DNA from: Kutzneria buriramensis
GTDB taxonomy: Bacteria; Actinomycetota; Actinomycetes; Mycobacteriales; Pseudonocardiaceae
Direction: 5' to 3'
DNA: 64,000 bases
Assembly (NCBI RefSeq): GCF_003387475.1
Contig: NZ_QUNO01000019.1
Span: 1-64,000 of the forward strand
Shown: in pieces, positions 50,325 through 59,200 of the stretch
Position numbering within the stretch: the stretch's first letter is position 1
Layout: each line of letters begins with the position of its first letter
Program-made: the position numbers and the translations under genes
Notes under the pieces: generated by a model
The model's database searches: none
Seen by the model: the letters and a program-made list of their open reading frames with translations, nothing else
What the model was told of the DNA's origin: nothing

Positions 50325-51146
50325 GTGAAAAACGCACGCATGATGGTCACCGTCGCCGGCGCCGCGCTGGCCCTGGTCGCCCCCCTCCTGGCCGCCACCG
50401 CCTCGCCCGCGTTCGCCGCGAGCCGGGACGGGTCCTGCGACAGCGGAGAGTTCTGCTACTACTACAACAGCAACGAGGCCGGCTCGGTCTCCGACTTCAC
50501 CGGCTCGATCAGCGACCTCGGCGCGACCCAGCCGACCTGCTACGAGTTCAAGGGCGCCGGCGCCGGCCAGGGCCTGTGCGTGAAGAACAACGCGGCGTCG
50601 GTGTGGAACCGCACCGGGTACACGGTTCGGGTCTACTTCAACAGCGACTTCGGCGGCCACAGCCAGGACTTCGCGCCCGGCGCGAAGGGCAACCTCGACG
50701 CCACGCTGAAGAACAACAACGCCAGCCACCAGTTCATCACCGGTGGCGGCGGCGGCTCGCAGACCCCCGTCAACGACTACGACGGCAACGCCCGCGGCTT
50801 CGCGCAGGACAACTGCACCGCCTTCGCGGCGTACCGGATCGCCAGCCGGCTCGGCGTCTCCAACTTCAGCAACTCCTACGGCGGCGTCACCTGGGGCGAC
50901 GCCGGCAACTGGGACAACGCCGCCCGCGCCGTCGGCGTCCGGGTCGACACCACCCCGACCGTCGGCTCCATCGCCGTCAACGACGTCCACAAGGTCGGCC
51001 ACGTCGCCTACGTCAACGCGGTCCACTCCGACGGCTCGTTCGACGTCGAGGAGTACAACTGGAACAACCCGCTCGCCTATGGCACCCGCAAGAACGTGCA
51101 CGTGAGCAGCGCCCAGGCCGACTTCCAGTGGATGCTCCACTTCTGA
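50325..51146 (+). CDS. Secreted I36-like plus CHAP amidase/endopeptidase protein
   Basis: The 273-aa protein (GTG with GGAAAAGGGA upstream) has a signal peptide ending at AFA. A small peptidase-inhibitor I36-like domain follows (about 34-135: DGSCDSGEFCYYYNSNEAG, VRVYFNSDFGGHSQDF), then a Gly-rich linker and a CHAP domain (about 148-270). The CHAP catalytic Cys164 is in DNCTAFAAYRIA and His226 in VGHVAYVNAV, with the YNWNN segment. CHAP enzymes cut amide bonds of peptidoglycan, and I36 domains inhibit metallopeptidases. It may protect or act on walls of competitors or the producer. Last gene of the four-protein unit. Confidence 0.85.
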   Translation: MKNARMMVTVAGAALALVAPLLAATASPAFAASRDGSCDSGEFCYYYNSNEAGSVSDFTGSISDLGATQPTCYEFKGAGAGQGLCVKNNAASVWNRTGYTVRVYFNSDFGGHSQDFAPGAKGNLDATLKNNNASHQFITGGGGGSQTPVNDYDGNARGFAQDNCTAFAAYRIASRLGVSNFSNSYGGVTWGDAGNWDNAARAVGVRVDTTPTVGSIAVNDVHKVGHVAYVNAVHSDGSFDVEEYNWNNPLAYGTRKNVHVSSAQADFQWMLHF

Positions 51147-51163
51147 TCGGCAGGTGAACCGCC

Positions 51164-51198
51164 CTCGGGGCGCCGGTGGTCCGCACCGGCGCCCCGAG
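51164..51198 (+). terminator. Stem-loop terminator of the secreted-protein unit
   Basis: Perfect 15-bp stem CTCGGGGCGCCGGTG (51164-51178) / CACCGGCGCCCCGAG (51184-51198) with a 5-base loop, 17 bases after the I36-CHAP stop. Confidence 0.85.
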
Positions 51199-51235
51199 CG
51201 GCTCGCCCTCCCCGCTGGACGGGAGGCGGTTGAAC

Positions 51236-51279
51236 CGGCACAGGCCTCTGACCGACAATGGTCCGACTGGCCTGTGCCG
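51236..51279. repeat. Inverted repeat upstream of the NB-ARC regulator
   Basis: Perfect 11-bp arms CGGCACAGGCC (51236-51246) and GGCCTGTGCCG (51269-51279), separated by 22 bases, ending 30 bases before the start codon. It may be an operator or a 5' leader stem-loop. Confidence 0.6.
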
Positions 51280-51309
51280 TTTCGGCGGCTGACCGTTCCA
51301 GGGGGAGGA

Positions 51310-53592
51310 ATGGGCGGTAACGCCTTCGGCGAGCTTCTGCGCGACTGCCGGCTGTCGGTCGGCTGGACGCAGGACGAACTGGCCAGCCGGTCAGGGGTGT
51401 CCGCCCACTCGATCAGCGTGCTGGAGGCGGGGCGGCGACAGCCCCGGCTCTCCTCGGTGAGCCAGCTCGCCGAGGCCCTCGGACTCGACCCGGGCCGCCG
51501 TGAACAGCTGCTCGCGGCGGCGCGCACGGTCGCCACCCCGGCCGCGCTGATCCCGTCCCCGGAACCGGCCCCGCCGGCCGCCGCCCGGTCGAACGTGGCC
51601 GCACCCCGGCAGCTGCCGGCCGCGGTGGCCGGCTTCACCGGCCGGGCGTCCCAGCTCAAGGAGCTCACCAGCCTGCTGGATCGCAACGGCGCCGTGGTGA
51701 TCTCGACGATCAGCGGCACCGCGGGCGTCGGGAAGACGGCCCTGGCCGTGCACTGGTCGCACGAGGTCGCGGACCGGTTTCCCGACGGGCAGCTCTACGT
51801 CAACCTGCGGGGTTTCGACTCCAGCGGCCAGCCGGTCCAGCCCGCCGAGGCGATCCGGGGCTTCCTCGACGCGCTCGGCGTGCCGGCCCAGCAGATCCCG
51901 ACCGGCCTGGCCGAGCAGGCGGCGCTGTACCGATCCCAGCTGGCCGACCGCCGGATACTGGTGGTGCTGGACAATGCCCGCGACGCCGGCCAGGTCCGGC
52001 CGCTGCTGCCGGGCTCGGCCCAGTGCGTGACCGTCGTCACCAGCCGCGACCACCTCGGCGGCCTGATCGTCAGCGAGGGGGCGCAGGCCATCCCCCTGGA
52101 CCTGATGACCGCCGCCGAGGCCTACGACCTGCTGGCGAGCCGGCTGGGTCCGGAGCGGCTGGCCGCCGAACCGCGGGCCGTCAGCGACCTGATCGAGCTG
52201 TGCGCGAGCCTGCCGCTGGCGCTGAGCATCGTTGCCGCGCGAGCCACCCTCACTCCCACGCTGTCGCTGACCGAGCTGGCCGGCCAGCTGCGCGACGTCC
52301 GGGATCGGTTGCACGCCCTGGACATCGGCGACACCAGCGTGAACCTCAGCGCGGTGTTCTCCTGGTCGTACCGGACGCTGAGCGCCGGGGCGGCGCGGAT
52401 GTTCCGGCTGCTGAGCCTGCACCCGGGCCCGGTGATCTCGCTGTCGGCCGCCGCGAGCCTCGTCGGAACCGGCCGCGGCGACGCCCGCGCTGCTCTGGCC
52501 GAGCTGACCAGGGCGCAGCTGCTCACCGAACCCGGCGGCGGCCGGTTCGCCTACCACGACCTGCTGCGGGCGTACTCGGAAGGCCAGGCCGGCCAGGAGG
52601 AGAGCGAGCCGGCGCGCCGTGCCGCGATGCACCGCATGCTCGATCACTACCTCCACACGGCGCACGCCGCGGCGCTGCTGCTCAACCCGCCCAACGACCA
52701 GCTGTCCCTGGCCGAACTCCAGCCGGGCACGTACGTCGACGAACTCGCCGACGACGAGCAGGCATGGCAGTGGTTCACGACCGAGAGCCCGGTGTTCGCG
52801 GGAGCCATCGACCGCGCCGCCGGCGCCGGCTTCGACACCCACGCCTGGCAACTCGCCTGTAGCGTGGCCAGCTTCTGTATCCGTGCCGGGCAGTGGACGC
52901 AGATGGTCACGACCCACCTCGTCGCGGTCGCCGCGGCCGAACGCGCCGGCGAACCGCACGGACAGACGTGGTCCCTGCGGGAACTGGGCCGGGCGTACAT
53001 CCGCCTCGGCCGGTATCCCGACGCGCGCACCAGCCTGCTCCGCGCCCTCGAACTGGACGAGCGGCTCGGCGACCTGAGCGGTCAGGCACGCACCTACAAC
53101 AACCTCGGCATCGTGGCGCACGCGCAGGGCGACCACGCGGAGGCGCTGGAGCACGGCAAGACCGCCTACGCGTTGTTCCACGCGGCCGGACACCGGGCAG
53201 GCCAGGCCGACGCGCTGAACGCGATCGGCTGGATGCAGACGCAGCTGGGCCAGCACGCCGAGGCGCTGGACTCCTGCGGGCAAGCGCTCGAACTGCACCG
53301 CGCGGTCGGCAGTCGGCACGGCGAGGCCGACACGTGGGACAGCCTCGGCTACGCCCACCACAACCTCGGCGAGCACCAGCGGGCCGTCGCCTGCTACCAC
53401 AACGCCCTGGACCTGTACGAGAAGCTGGGCGCTCGCCATCCGCAGGCCGACACCCTGATGCGCCTCGGCGAGACGTACCAGGACGCGGGTGACTTCACCG
53501 CCGCCCATCAGGTCTGGCAGCGAGCTCTGCCCATCCTCGATGGTCTGCACCACCCCGACGCGGACGTCGTCCGCGCGCTGCTGGCGGAGTAG
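51310..53592 (+). CDS. XRE-NB-ARC-TPR regulator (AfsR/SARP-like STAND protein without SARP domain)
   Basis: The 760-aa protein has an XRE helix-turn-helix (about 5-65: LLRDCRLSVGWTQDELASRS, VSAHSISVLEAGRRQPRLSS) and an NB-ARC ATPase (about 110-400) with P-loop SGTAGVGKTALA near 136. LVVLDNARDAGQVRPLLPGS and the VVTSRDHLGGL sensor are also present, followed by a C-terminal series of TPRs (TYNNLGIVAHAQGDHAEALEH, DALNAIGWMQTQLGQHAEAL, TWDSLGYAHHNLGEHQRAVA). STAND switches of this type control secondary metabolism or development. ATG 51310 sits only one base after a GGGGGAGGA tract, an unusually close ribosome-binding site. Its end overlaps the convergent DUF692 gene by 98 bp. Confidence 0.88.
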   Translation: MGGNAFGELLRDCRLSVGWTQDELASRSGVSAHSISVLEAGRRQPRLSSVSQLAEALGLDPGRREQLLAAARTVATPAALIPSPEPAPPAAARSNVAAPRQLPAAVAGFTGRASQLKELTSLLDRNGAVVISTISGTAGVGKTALAVHWSHEVADRFPDGQLYVNLRGFDSSGQPVQPAEAIRGFLDALGVPAQQIPTGLAEQAALYRSQLADRRILVVLDNARDAGQVRPLLPGSAQCVTVVTSRDHLGGLIVSEGAQAIPLDLMTAAEAYDLLASRLGPERLAAEPRAVSDLIELCASLPLALSIVAARATLTPTLSLTELAGQLRDVRDRLHALDIGDTSVNLSAVFSWSYRTLSAGAARMFRLLSLHPGPVISLSAAASLVGTGRGDARAALAELTRAQLLTEPGGGRFAYHDLLRAYSEGQAGQEESEPARRAAMHRMLDHYLHTAHAAALLLNPPNDQLSLAELQPGTYVDELADDEQAWQWFTTESPVFAGAIDRAAGAGFDTHAWQLACSVASFCIRAGQWTQMVTTHLVAVAAAERAGEPHGQTWSLRELGRAYIRLGRYPDARTSLLRALELDERLGDLSGQARTYNNLGIVAHAQGDHAEALEHGKTAYALFHAAGHRAGQADALNAIGWMQTQLGQHAEALDSCGQALELHRAVGSRHGEADTWDSLGYAHHNLGEHQRAVACYHNALDLYEKLGARHPQADTLMRLGETYQDAGDFTAAHQVWQRALPILDGLHHPDADVVRALLAE

Positions 53593-54763
53593 CCAGATAG
53601 GACAGGAAGGCGGCGACGTCGGCGGACGCGCCGCCGGGCGGTTTGGGCCGGGATTCGGCGTAGTCGGCGAACAGCGGGCCGAGGCGGTCGCCGAGCTCGG
53701 CGGCGACGGCGGGCGCGTGGCGGGCGACCGCGTGGGATCGCTTGCGGACCAACGCGGATCGGGCGACGCCGAGTCGGTCGGCGTCGAAGCGCGGTGGCGG
53801 CTCGGTCAGCCCTACCAACGCTTCGGCCAGCAGGGACTGCATCGCCGCCAGGTCGCGCCGAAGGGCCGGTGCGACGGACGGGCCCGGCCGGTGGGGTGAT
53901 CGCACCGGGTGGTGCGGCATGGTGGCGCGTGGCGCGCCGGCGGTGGGTGGTTCTCGACCGACGGCGGTCCTGATGGCGGCCAGTTCGGCGGAAAGTGTTG
54001 CCGCGGCGGGAAAGTTGCCGTCGCGCTCCAGCATCACCGCCGGCAATGCCGTGCGGTGGGCGAGTTCGGTCAGCAGCGTCAGGATCGGCTCGGACACCGG
54101 CGAGGTGTGCGTGTCGTGCCACACCCCGTCCCGTAACTCGCCGCCGGCCACGTGCACGTACGCGATCCGGTCCAGCGGCAGCGCGTCCAGCGCGGCGATC
54201 GGATCGGCGCCGAAGTTGATGGCGGAGCTGACCAGGTTCGCGACGTCCAGCAGCAGCCGTGCGCCGGTGTGGTCGAGGATCTCGGCGAGGAACTGGGCCT
54301 CGGTCAGCTCGTCGTCCGGCCACGCCACCACGGCGGCGATGTTCTCCAGGGCCACTGGCACGCCGAGGAAGTCCTGCGCGATGCGGACGTTCTCGGAGAT
54401 CACGTCCACACTGGCGGGAGTGCGGGGTACCGGCAGCAGGTGCCCGGCCTCGCGGCCGTCCGCGCGGACGAACGCGATGTGCTCGCTGACCAGAGGGGCG
54501 TCCAGCGCGGCCGCGCAAGCCCCGAGATGGGCGAGGCGGCCCGGTGCGGGCCGCTGTGCACCACCGAGTGACAGGGAGACACCATGCGGCACAACGGGAA
54601 TTCCTCGTGCCCGCAGGAGGCGGAGCGATTCGGGAAGGCGTTGGGGCCGAATGCCTTCCGCGATCACCTCGACGAATTCCACTCCTGGCAGCCGTTCGAT
54701 GGTGAGGTCGATCTCCGGCCGCCAGCCGATGCCGACGGCCGGCCCGGGGCTGGGTGTCGTCAT
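53495..54763 (-). CDS. DUF692 / MNIO iron-dependent oxidase, RiPP-type tailoring enzyme
   Basis: The 422-aa protein has a TIM-barrel DUF692 domain (about 8-285). The residues expected to bind the multinuclear iron centre are present: His60 (PHGVSLSLGG), His95 (VSEHIAFV), Glu140 (ALENIAAV), Asp173/Asn176 (LLLDVANLV), His204 (YVHVAGGE), Asp217/His219 (WHDTHTSPV) and Glu246 (MLERDGNFP). Characterised MNIO enzymes (MbnB, TglH and others) oxidise cysteines of peptides into oxazolones, thiooxazoles or related groups. A helical C-terminal region (about 315-390), possibly a fused partner domain, and an Arg-rich tail follow. ATG 54763 overlaps the stop of the upstream Cys-tail membrane protein (ATGA), so both are made together. 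Confidence 0.88.
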   Translation of the reverse strand: MTTPSPGPAVGIGWRPEIDLTIERLPGVEFVEVIAEGIRPQRLPESLRLLRARGIPVVPHGVSLSLGGAQRPAPGRLAHLGACAAALDAPLVSEHIAFVRADGREAGHLLPVPRTPASVDVISENVRIAQDFLGVPVALENIAAVVAWPDDELTEAQFLAEILDHTGARLLLDVANLVSSAINFGADPIAALDALPLDRIAYVHVAGGELRDGVWHDTHTSPVSEPILTLLTELAHRTALPAVMLERDGNFPAAATLSAELAAIRTAVGREPPTAGAPRATMPHHPVRSPHRPGPSVAPALRRDLAAMQSLLAEALVGLTEPPPRFDADRLGVARSALVRKRSHAVARHAPAVAAELGDRLGPLFADYAESRPKPPGGASADVAAFLSYLATPPAARGRRPRRGGADHRGWAELAARPDGRR

Positions 54764-55620
54764 CCGCCGCATCCGCCCCCGCAGCCACCACCACATCCGC
54801 CGCCGCAACCGTCACCGCCGTCACCGCCGGTTCCGCTGGCCGGGCCGGTCATCAACGCCTGGCGCAGGTCGAGGTCCGGGACGGCCCCGAGGCCGAGTAC
54901 CGCGATCGCCAGCAGTCCCGGCGACGAGGCCGTGAGATAGTCGGCCTGCGGTGACGCGGCGTACTCGTGGTCCGCACGTGCGAGGCGCAGGTACCGGCGG
55001 CCGCCGGCCGAGGGGCGTTCTGTGATGACCAGCTCGATGACCACCATGGCCAGGACCGCGAACCCGCTGACGATGAGCAGGAAGACCAGGAAGCCGACGG
55101 GCCGGTCCAGGAGGGCGCCGTTGATCGCCCGCACCAGCCCGATGACCCACACCGCGACGGGCAGCAGCAAGGCCAGCCGGTACGGCAGCAGGCGCCAGCC
55201 CGTGACCAGCAGCCCGCTGGACAGCAGTTCATCACGGATCGCACGGATCGACGGGGCGTCGCGCAGTTCCCGGCGCACCGCTGCCGACCGCTGTCCGGCC
55301 GTGCCCACCGAGCGGTGAACCGCCAACTCGATCAGGTCGCGCACGGTGGCATCGGCCGCCGCGCTGAGTTCGCCCGTCCGGTTGACCAGAAGTGAGCCGC
55401 GGAGGGCGAGTGCGGCGATCGCGGTGTCCACCACCCGATCGGATCCGTCGGCCAGATAGGCGGCTCGATACGCGTCCAGTCGGACATCGGCACCGAGCGC
55501 GCTCGAGCCGGGCCGGTACAGCGGCGGCACAACAGTGTAGTTCAGGACCACCGCGACGACGAAACCCACTATGTAGAGCCAGATGAACTCAGGTCCGGAG
55601 ATTCCCCACGGATCACCCAT
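54760..55620 (-). CDS. TIGR04222-type membrane protein with C-terminal (CGGG)3CGG tail, candidate RiPP precursor
   Basis: The 286-aa protein has three predicted membrane segments (about 11-31, 145-170, 173-200) and an internal helical domain (SDRVVDTAIAALALRGSLLV; VHRSVGTAGQRSAAVRRELR). A soluble part ends in GTGGDGGDG followed by four cysteines at 272, 276, 280 and 284 at exact four-residue spacing. The repeat codons differ (TGC/TGT; GGC, GGA, GGT, GGG), so selection acts on the protein. The domain resembles TIGR04222, which I recall as a family found near DUF692. The DUF692 enzyme is the next gene with a four-base overlap. The tail is therefore the likely substrate, which would be held at the membrane. 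Confidence 0.82.
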   Translation of the reverse strand: MGDPWGISGPEFIWLYIVGFVVAVVLNYTVVPPLYRPGSSALGADVRLDAYRAAYLADGSDRVVDTAIAALALRGSLLVNRTGELSAAADATVRDLIELAVHRSVGTAGQRSAAVRRELRDAPSIRAIRDELLSSGLLVTGWRLLPYRLALLLPVAVWVIGLVRAINGALLDRPVGFLVFLLIVSGFAVLAMVVIELVITERPSAGGRRYLRLARADHEYAASPQADYLTASSPGLLAIAVLGLGAVPDLDLRQALMTGPASGTGGDGGDGCGGGCGGGCGGGCGG

Positions 55621-55647
55621 GTCCTCACCCCACGTCGAGCTCGATGA

Positions 55648-55680
55648 CCACTGTGGACGGTCGGGATGCGTCCACAGTGG
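55648..55680. repeat. Inverted repeat between the 55697 gene and the TIGR04222 gene
   Basis: Perfect 11-bp arms CCACTGTGGAC (55648-55658) and GTCCACAGTGG (55670-55680) with an 11-base centre, 28 bases upstream of the TIGR04222 start. It could end the upstream gene or act as operator or attenuator of the DUF692 pair. Confidence 0.6.
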
Positions 55681-55696
55681 AGTTGTTGCGGCCCGG

Positions 55697-56119
55697 TCAG
55701 TCCCGGAAGGGGCCGTACTCGTACCAGTTCCGCACGTCGCTCTTGTTCAGCATGCCGATGACGGCGATGCCGACCCCGATGCCGATGAACCCGGTCAACG
55801 AGCCGGCGACCAGGTTGACGACACCGCTCAGGATGAGGAGCGCCTGGATGGTGATGACGGTGGGCCGGACCCAGGGCTGTGGGCGCACGGTGCAGGCGAT
55901 GCACAGCACCAGCAGCACGGCCAGTGCCAGGCTGAGGTAGCCGACGAGGTAGTCCAGGCCCGTGCCGCTGCCGCCGTCCTGGCTCAGGCTGGAGACGACC
56001 ACCCAACCGACGAATCCGTTGCCGAGCACTTGCAGGACCAGGACGGCCAGCACGCCTCGGAGACGGCCGGGCATGGACACGCGGTGCGCGTCTGCTGGTT
56101 CACCGGCGAGTTGACTCAT
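55697..56119 (-). CDS. Small four-helix membrane protein
   Basis: The 140-aa protein (ATG 56119, GGAGTGG upstream) has four predicted membrane segments (GVLAVLVLQVLGNGFVGWVV, LVGYLSLALAVLLVLCIACT, VITIQALLILSGVVNLVAGS, GFIGIGVGIAVIGMLN) and ends in a short polar tail (RNWYEYGPFRD). It is a typical actinobacterial membrane protein of unknown role. It is on the same strand as the TIGR04222/DUF692 pair, 76 bases upstream, but a hairpin lies between, so it may or may not belong to that system. It diverges from the kinase-WD40 gene. Confidence 0.6.
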   Translation of the reverse strand: MSQLAGEPADAHRVSMPGRLRGVLAVLVLQVLGNGFVGWVVVSSLSQDGGSGTGLDYLVGYLSLALAVLLVLCIACTVRPQPWVRPTVITIQALLILSGVVNLVAGSLTGFIGIGVGIAVIGMLNKSDVRNWYEYGPFRD

Positions 56120-56288
56120 GGCGCCACTCCTTCGTGATTCCCGTTTCGTCGTCATGTTCGGGGCGGCCGTCGATCGCGGGCTAGTGGAAACTTCCGGCGC
56201 TGTCGCGGCCGAGTGGCCGTCGGCAGCGCGGCTGATCACGGGTACTCTGTGCCCCCGGATTTGCGCCGACGGTCTGGTGGGGTGGGCG

Positions 56289-59200
56289 ATGGTGTCCGGT
56301 GCGGGGAGCTCGGCGGGGACGTCCGAATCAGCGGAGTTCGGGCCGTATCGCCTGGTGGCACTGATCGGCCGGGGTGGCATGGGGCTGGTCCATCGGGCCC
56401 ACGACACCAGGCACGACCGGACCGTCGCGCTCAAGCGGCTGCCGGTGTCGGCGGCCGAGCACGAGTTCCGCAACAGGTTCCGGCGCGAGGCCCGGATCGT
56501 GGCGAACCTACAGCACCCGAACGTGGTCCCGGTCAACGACTTCGGCGAGATCGACGGGCAGCTGTTCCTGGACATGATGCTGGTGCAGGGGACCGATCTG
56601 CGCCGCGCGCTGGGCGCCGGGACGATCGGTCCGGAGCAGGCGCTGCTCGTGCTCACTCAGGTGGCCCAGGCGCTGGACGCGGCGCACGCGAACGGGTTGG
56701 TCCATCGGGACGTCAAGCCGTCCAATGTCCTGATCGACGGCGACGGGCACGCCTATCTGGCCGATTTCGGCATCGCCAGGGACATGGCGGCGGAGGCGAC
56801 CGCGCTGACCGGGTCGGGCGAATTGATCGGCTCATGGGACTACATGGCGCCGGAGCGGCTGTCCGGCGGCCCGGTCGACGGCCGGGCGGACCAGTATTCG
56901 CTGGCGTGTGTGCTGTTCGAGTGCCTGACCGGGCGGTTGCCGCACCCTGAAGTCGACCCGGCGGCCAAGGTGGCCGCACACCTGCTGCGGCCGCCGCCGG
57001 CGCCGTCGGTGTTCGCCCCGACCGTCACTCCGGAACTGGACGCGGTGGTGCTGCGTGGTCTGTCGAAGGATCCCGCGCGCCGCTTCCCGTCCGTGACCGA
57101 GCTGATGGCTGCCGCGCAGTCCGCGGCGTACGCGGGCGAGACGCGGCGAGAGGCAGCCCCGACGCTGGCCGGACCGGCGGCGCGGGAACGTGACCAGAGT
57201 CGGCTGGTACGGGCGATTCTGCGGTCCACGGCCGTGCGCGAGCCGACGCCGCCGGCACCGGACGCCGATCCGCCGCCCTGTCCATACCCCGGGTTGCGCG
57301 AGTTCGGCAGCGCGGACGCGGCGTGGTTCCACGGTCGCGCGCACGTGGTCACGGATCTGTTGGTGCGCTTGGCCGAACAGCTCGACACCGGGGAACCGGT
57401 GGTGCTGTTCGGCGCGTCCGGCGCTGGCAAGTCGTCGGTGCTGCTCGCCGGTCTGCTGCCCGCGTTGGCCAGCGCGGACGCGCCGGAACACGCCGCGTGG
57501 CCGCAGATCGTGCTGACCCCGGGCGCCGACCCGATCGGCAGCCTGGCCGCCGCCCTCGCCGCACGGACCGCCGTCGACGCCACCGAATGGATCCGGGTGA
57601 TCCGGGAGGAGCCGTCCCGGCTCGGCGCGATGTGCGCCCAGGCCGTCGGGGACGACGCGGTCCACCCGGTGATCGTGGTCGACCAGTTCGAGGAACTGTT
57701 CACCCACGGCGCCCCGGAGCCGGACCGGCTGGCGTTCGCCACGGCGGTCGCCAGCGCGCGTCCGGTGCTGGTCGTGCTGGCGGTGCGGGCGGATCTGGTC
57801 GAACGCTGCATCGAACTGGCCCCACTGGTGCCGGCGCTGAACTCGCCGGTGCTGTTGGGGCCCATGGACGTCGTCGCGTTGCGACAGGTGATCGTGGCGC
57901 CGGCTCGGGACGTCGGCGTGGACGTCGAGCCGGGCCTGCCCGAGCGGCTGATCGCCGACCTGGGGGTGCGGGGCGAGTCCGGCTACGACCCCGGCGCGCT
58001 GCCCCGGCTGGCGCACGTCCTGCGGGAGACCTGGAACCGCAGCGACGGCCGGACCCTGACGGTGGCCGCGTACCGGGAAGCGGGCGGCATCGACGGGTCG
58101 GTGGCCCGCACGGCCGAGGAGATCTACACCCAGCTGGACCCGGCCGCCCGGGCGGCGTTGCGGTCGATGGTGCTGCGGCTGGCGACCGTGTCCGACGACG
58201 GCGGTGTCGTGCGACGCCGTGTGGACCCGGGCGATCTCGTTGCCGCGGAAGGACATCCGGCGGTGCTGGACCGGCTGATCGCGGCCCGGCTGGTGACGGT
58301 GGACGAGTCCGGGGCACGGTTGGCCCACGAGGCGCTGTTGTCGGCGTGGCCGCGGCTGCGGGACTGGATCGACGAGGACCGCGCCGGGCTGAGCCAGTAC
58401 CGCCGGTTCGGCGAGGCCGTCCGGGCCTGGACGGAGTCCGGCGAGCAGGCCGACGACCTCTACCGCGGAGTGCGGCTGGCCACGCTGAACGCCTGGCTGG
58501 AGTCGACCGGCGACCGGATGCGGCTGCCGACCGCCGAGCACGACTTCCTGGCCAGGTCGAACGCGGCCGAGCGGACCGGCATCGCGGCGGCTCGACGGCG
58601 GACCCGGCGACTGCGCGTGCTGGTGGCGGCGTTGTCGGTGCTGCTGGTCGTCGCGTCGGTGGCGATCGTCGTGGCCACCCGGCTGCGCCAGGACGCGCTG
58701 GATCAGAGCCAGCTCAGCCTGTCCCGGCAGCTGGCCGCGGAGTCGGCCCTGGCCAGGGGCGTCGATCCGGTGGGGGAGGGGCTGACCGCGCTCAGCGCCT
58801 GGCAGGCCGGACAGACGGTCGAGGCGCGCAGCGCGTTGCTGAACGCCCAGCAGGACAACTTCCGAGGGGAGCTCCTGGGCCACACGGCCATCGCGACCTC
58901 GGTCGCGGTCAGCGCCAACGGGCGGATCGCGGCCAGCGGCAGCCAGGACGGCACACTGCGGCTGTGGGACGTCCCGAACCGACGCGCCCTGGCCACCCTG
59001 GCCACCGGCGGCGGGTGGTACCACTCGGTCTCGCTGTCCGCCGACGGCCGGCTGCTGGCCGCGCTCGACATCGATCAGCGGTCGGCGAGCCTGTGGGACG
59101 TCGCCCGCCGCGTGAAGGTGTTCACCGCTCCCGACAAGTCCTCCGGCACGGCGGTCTCGCCCGACGGCCGGATGTTCGCCGTCTCGACCGAGGGCGGCCT

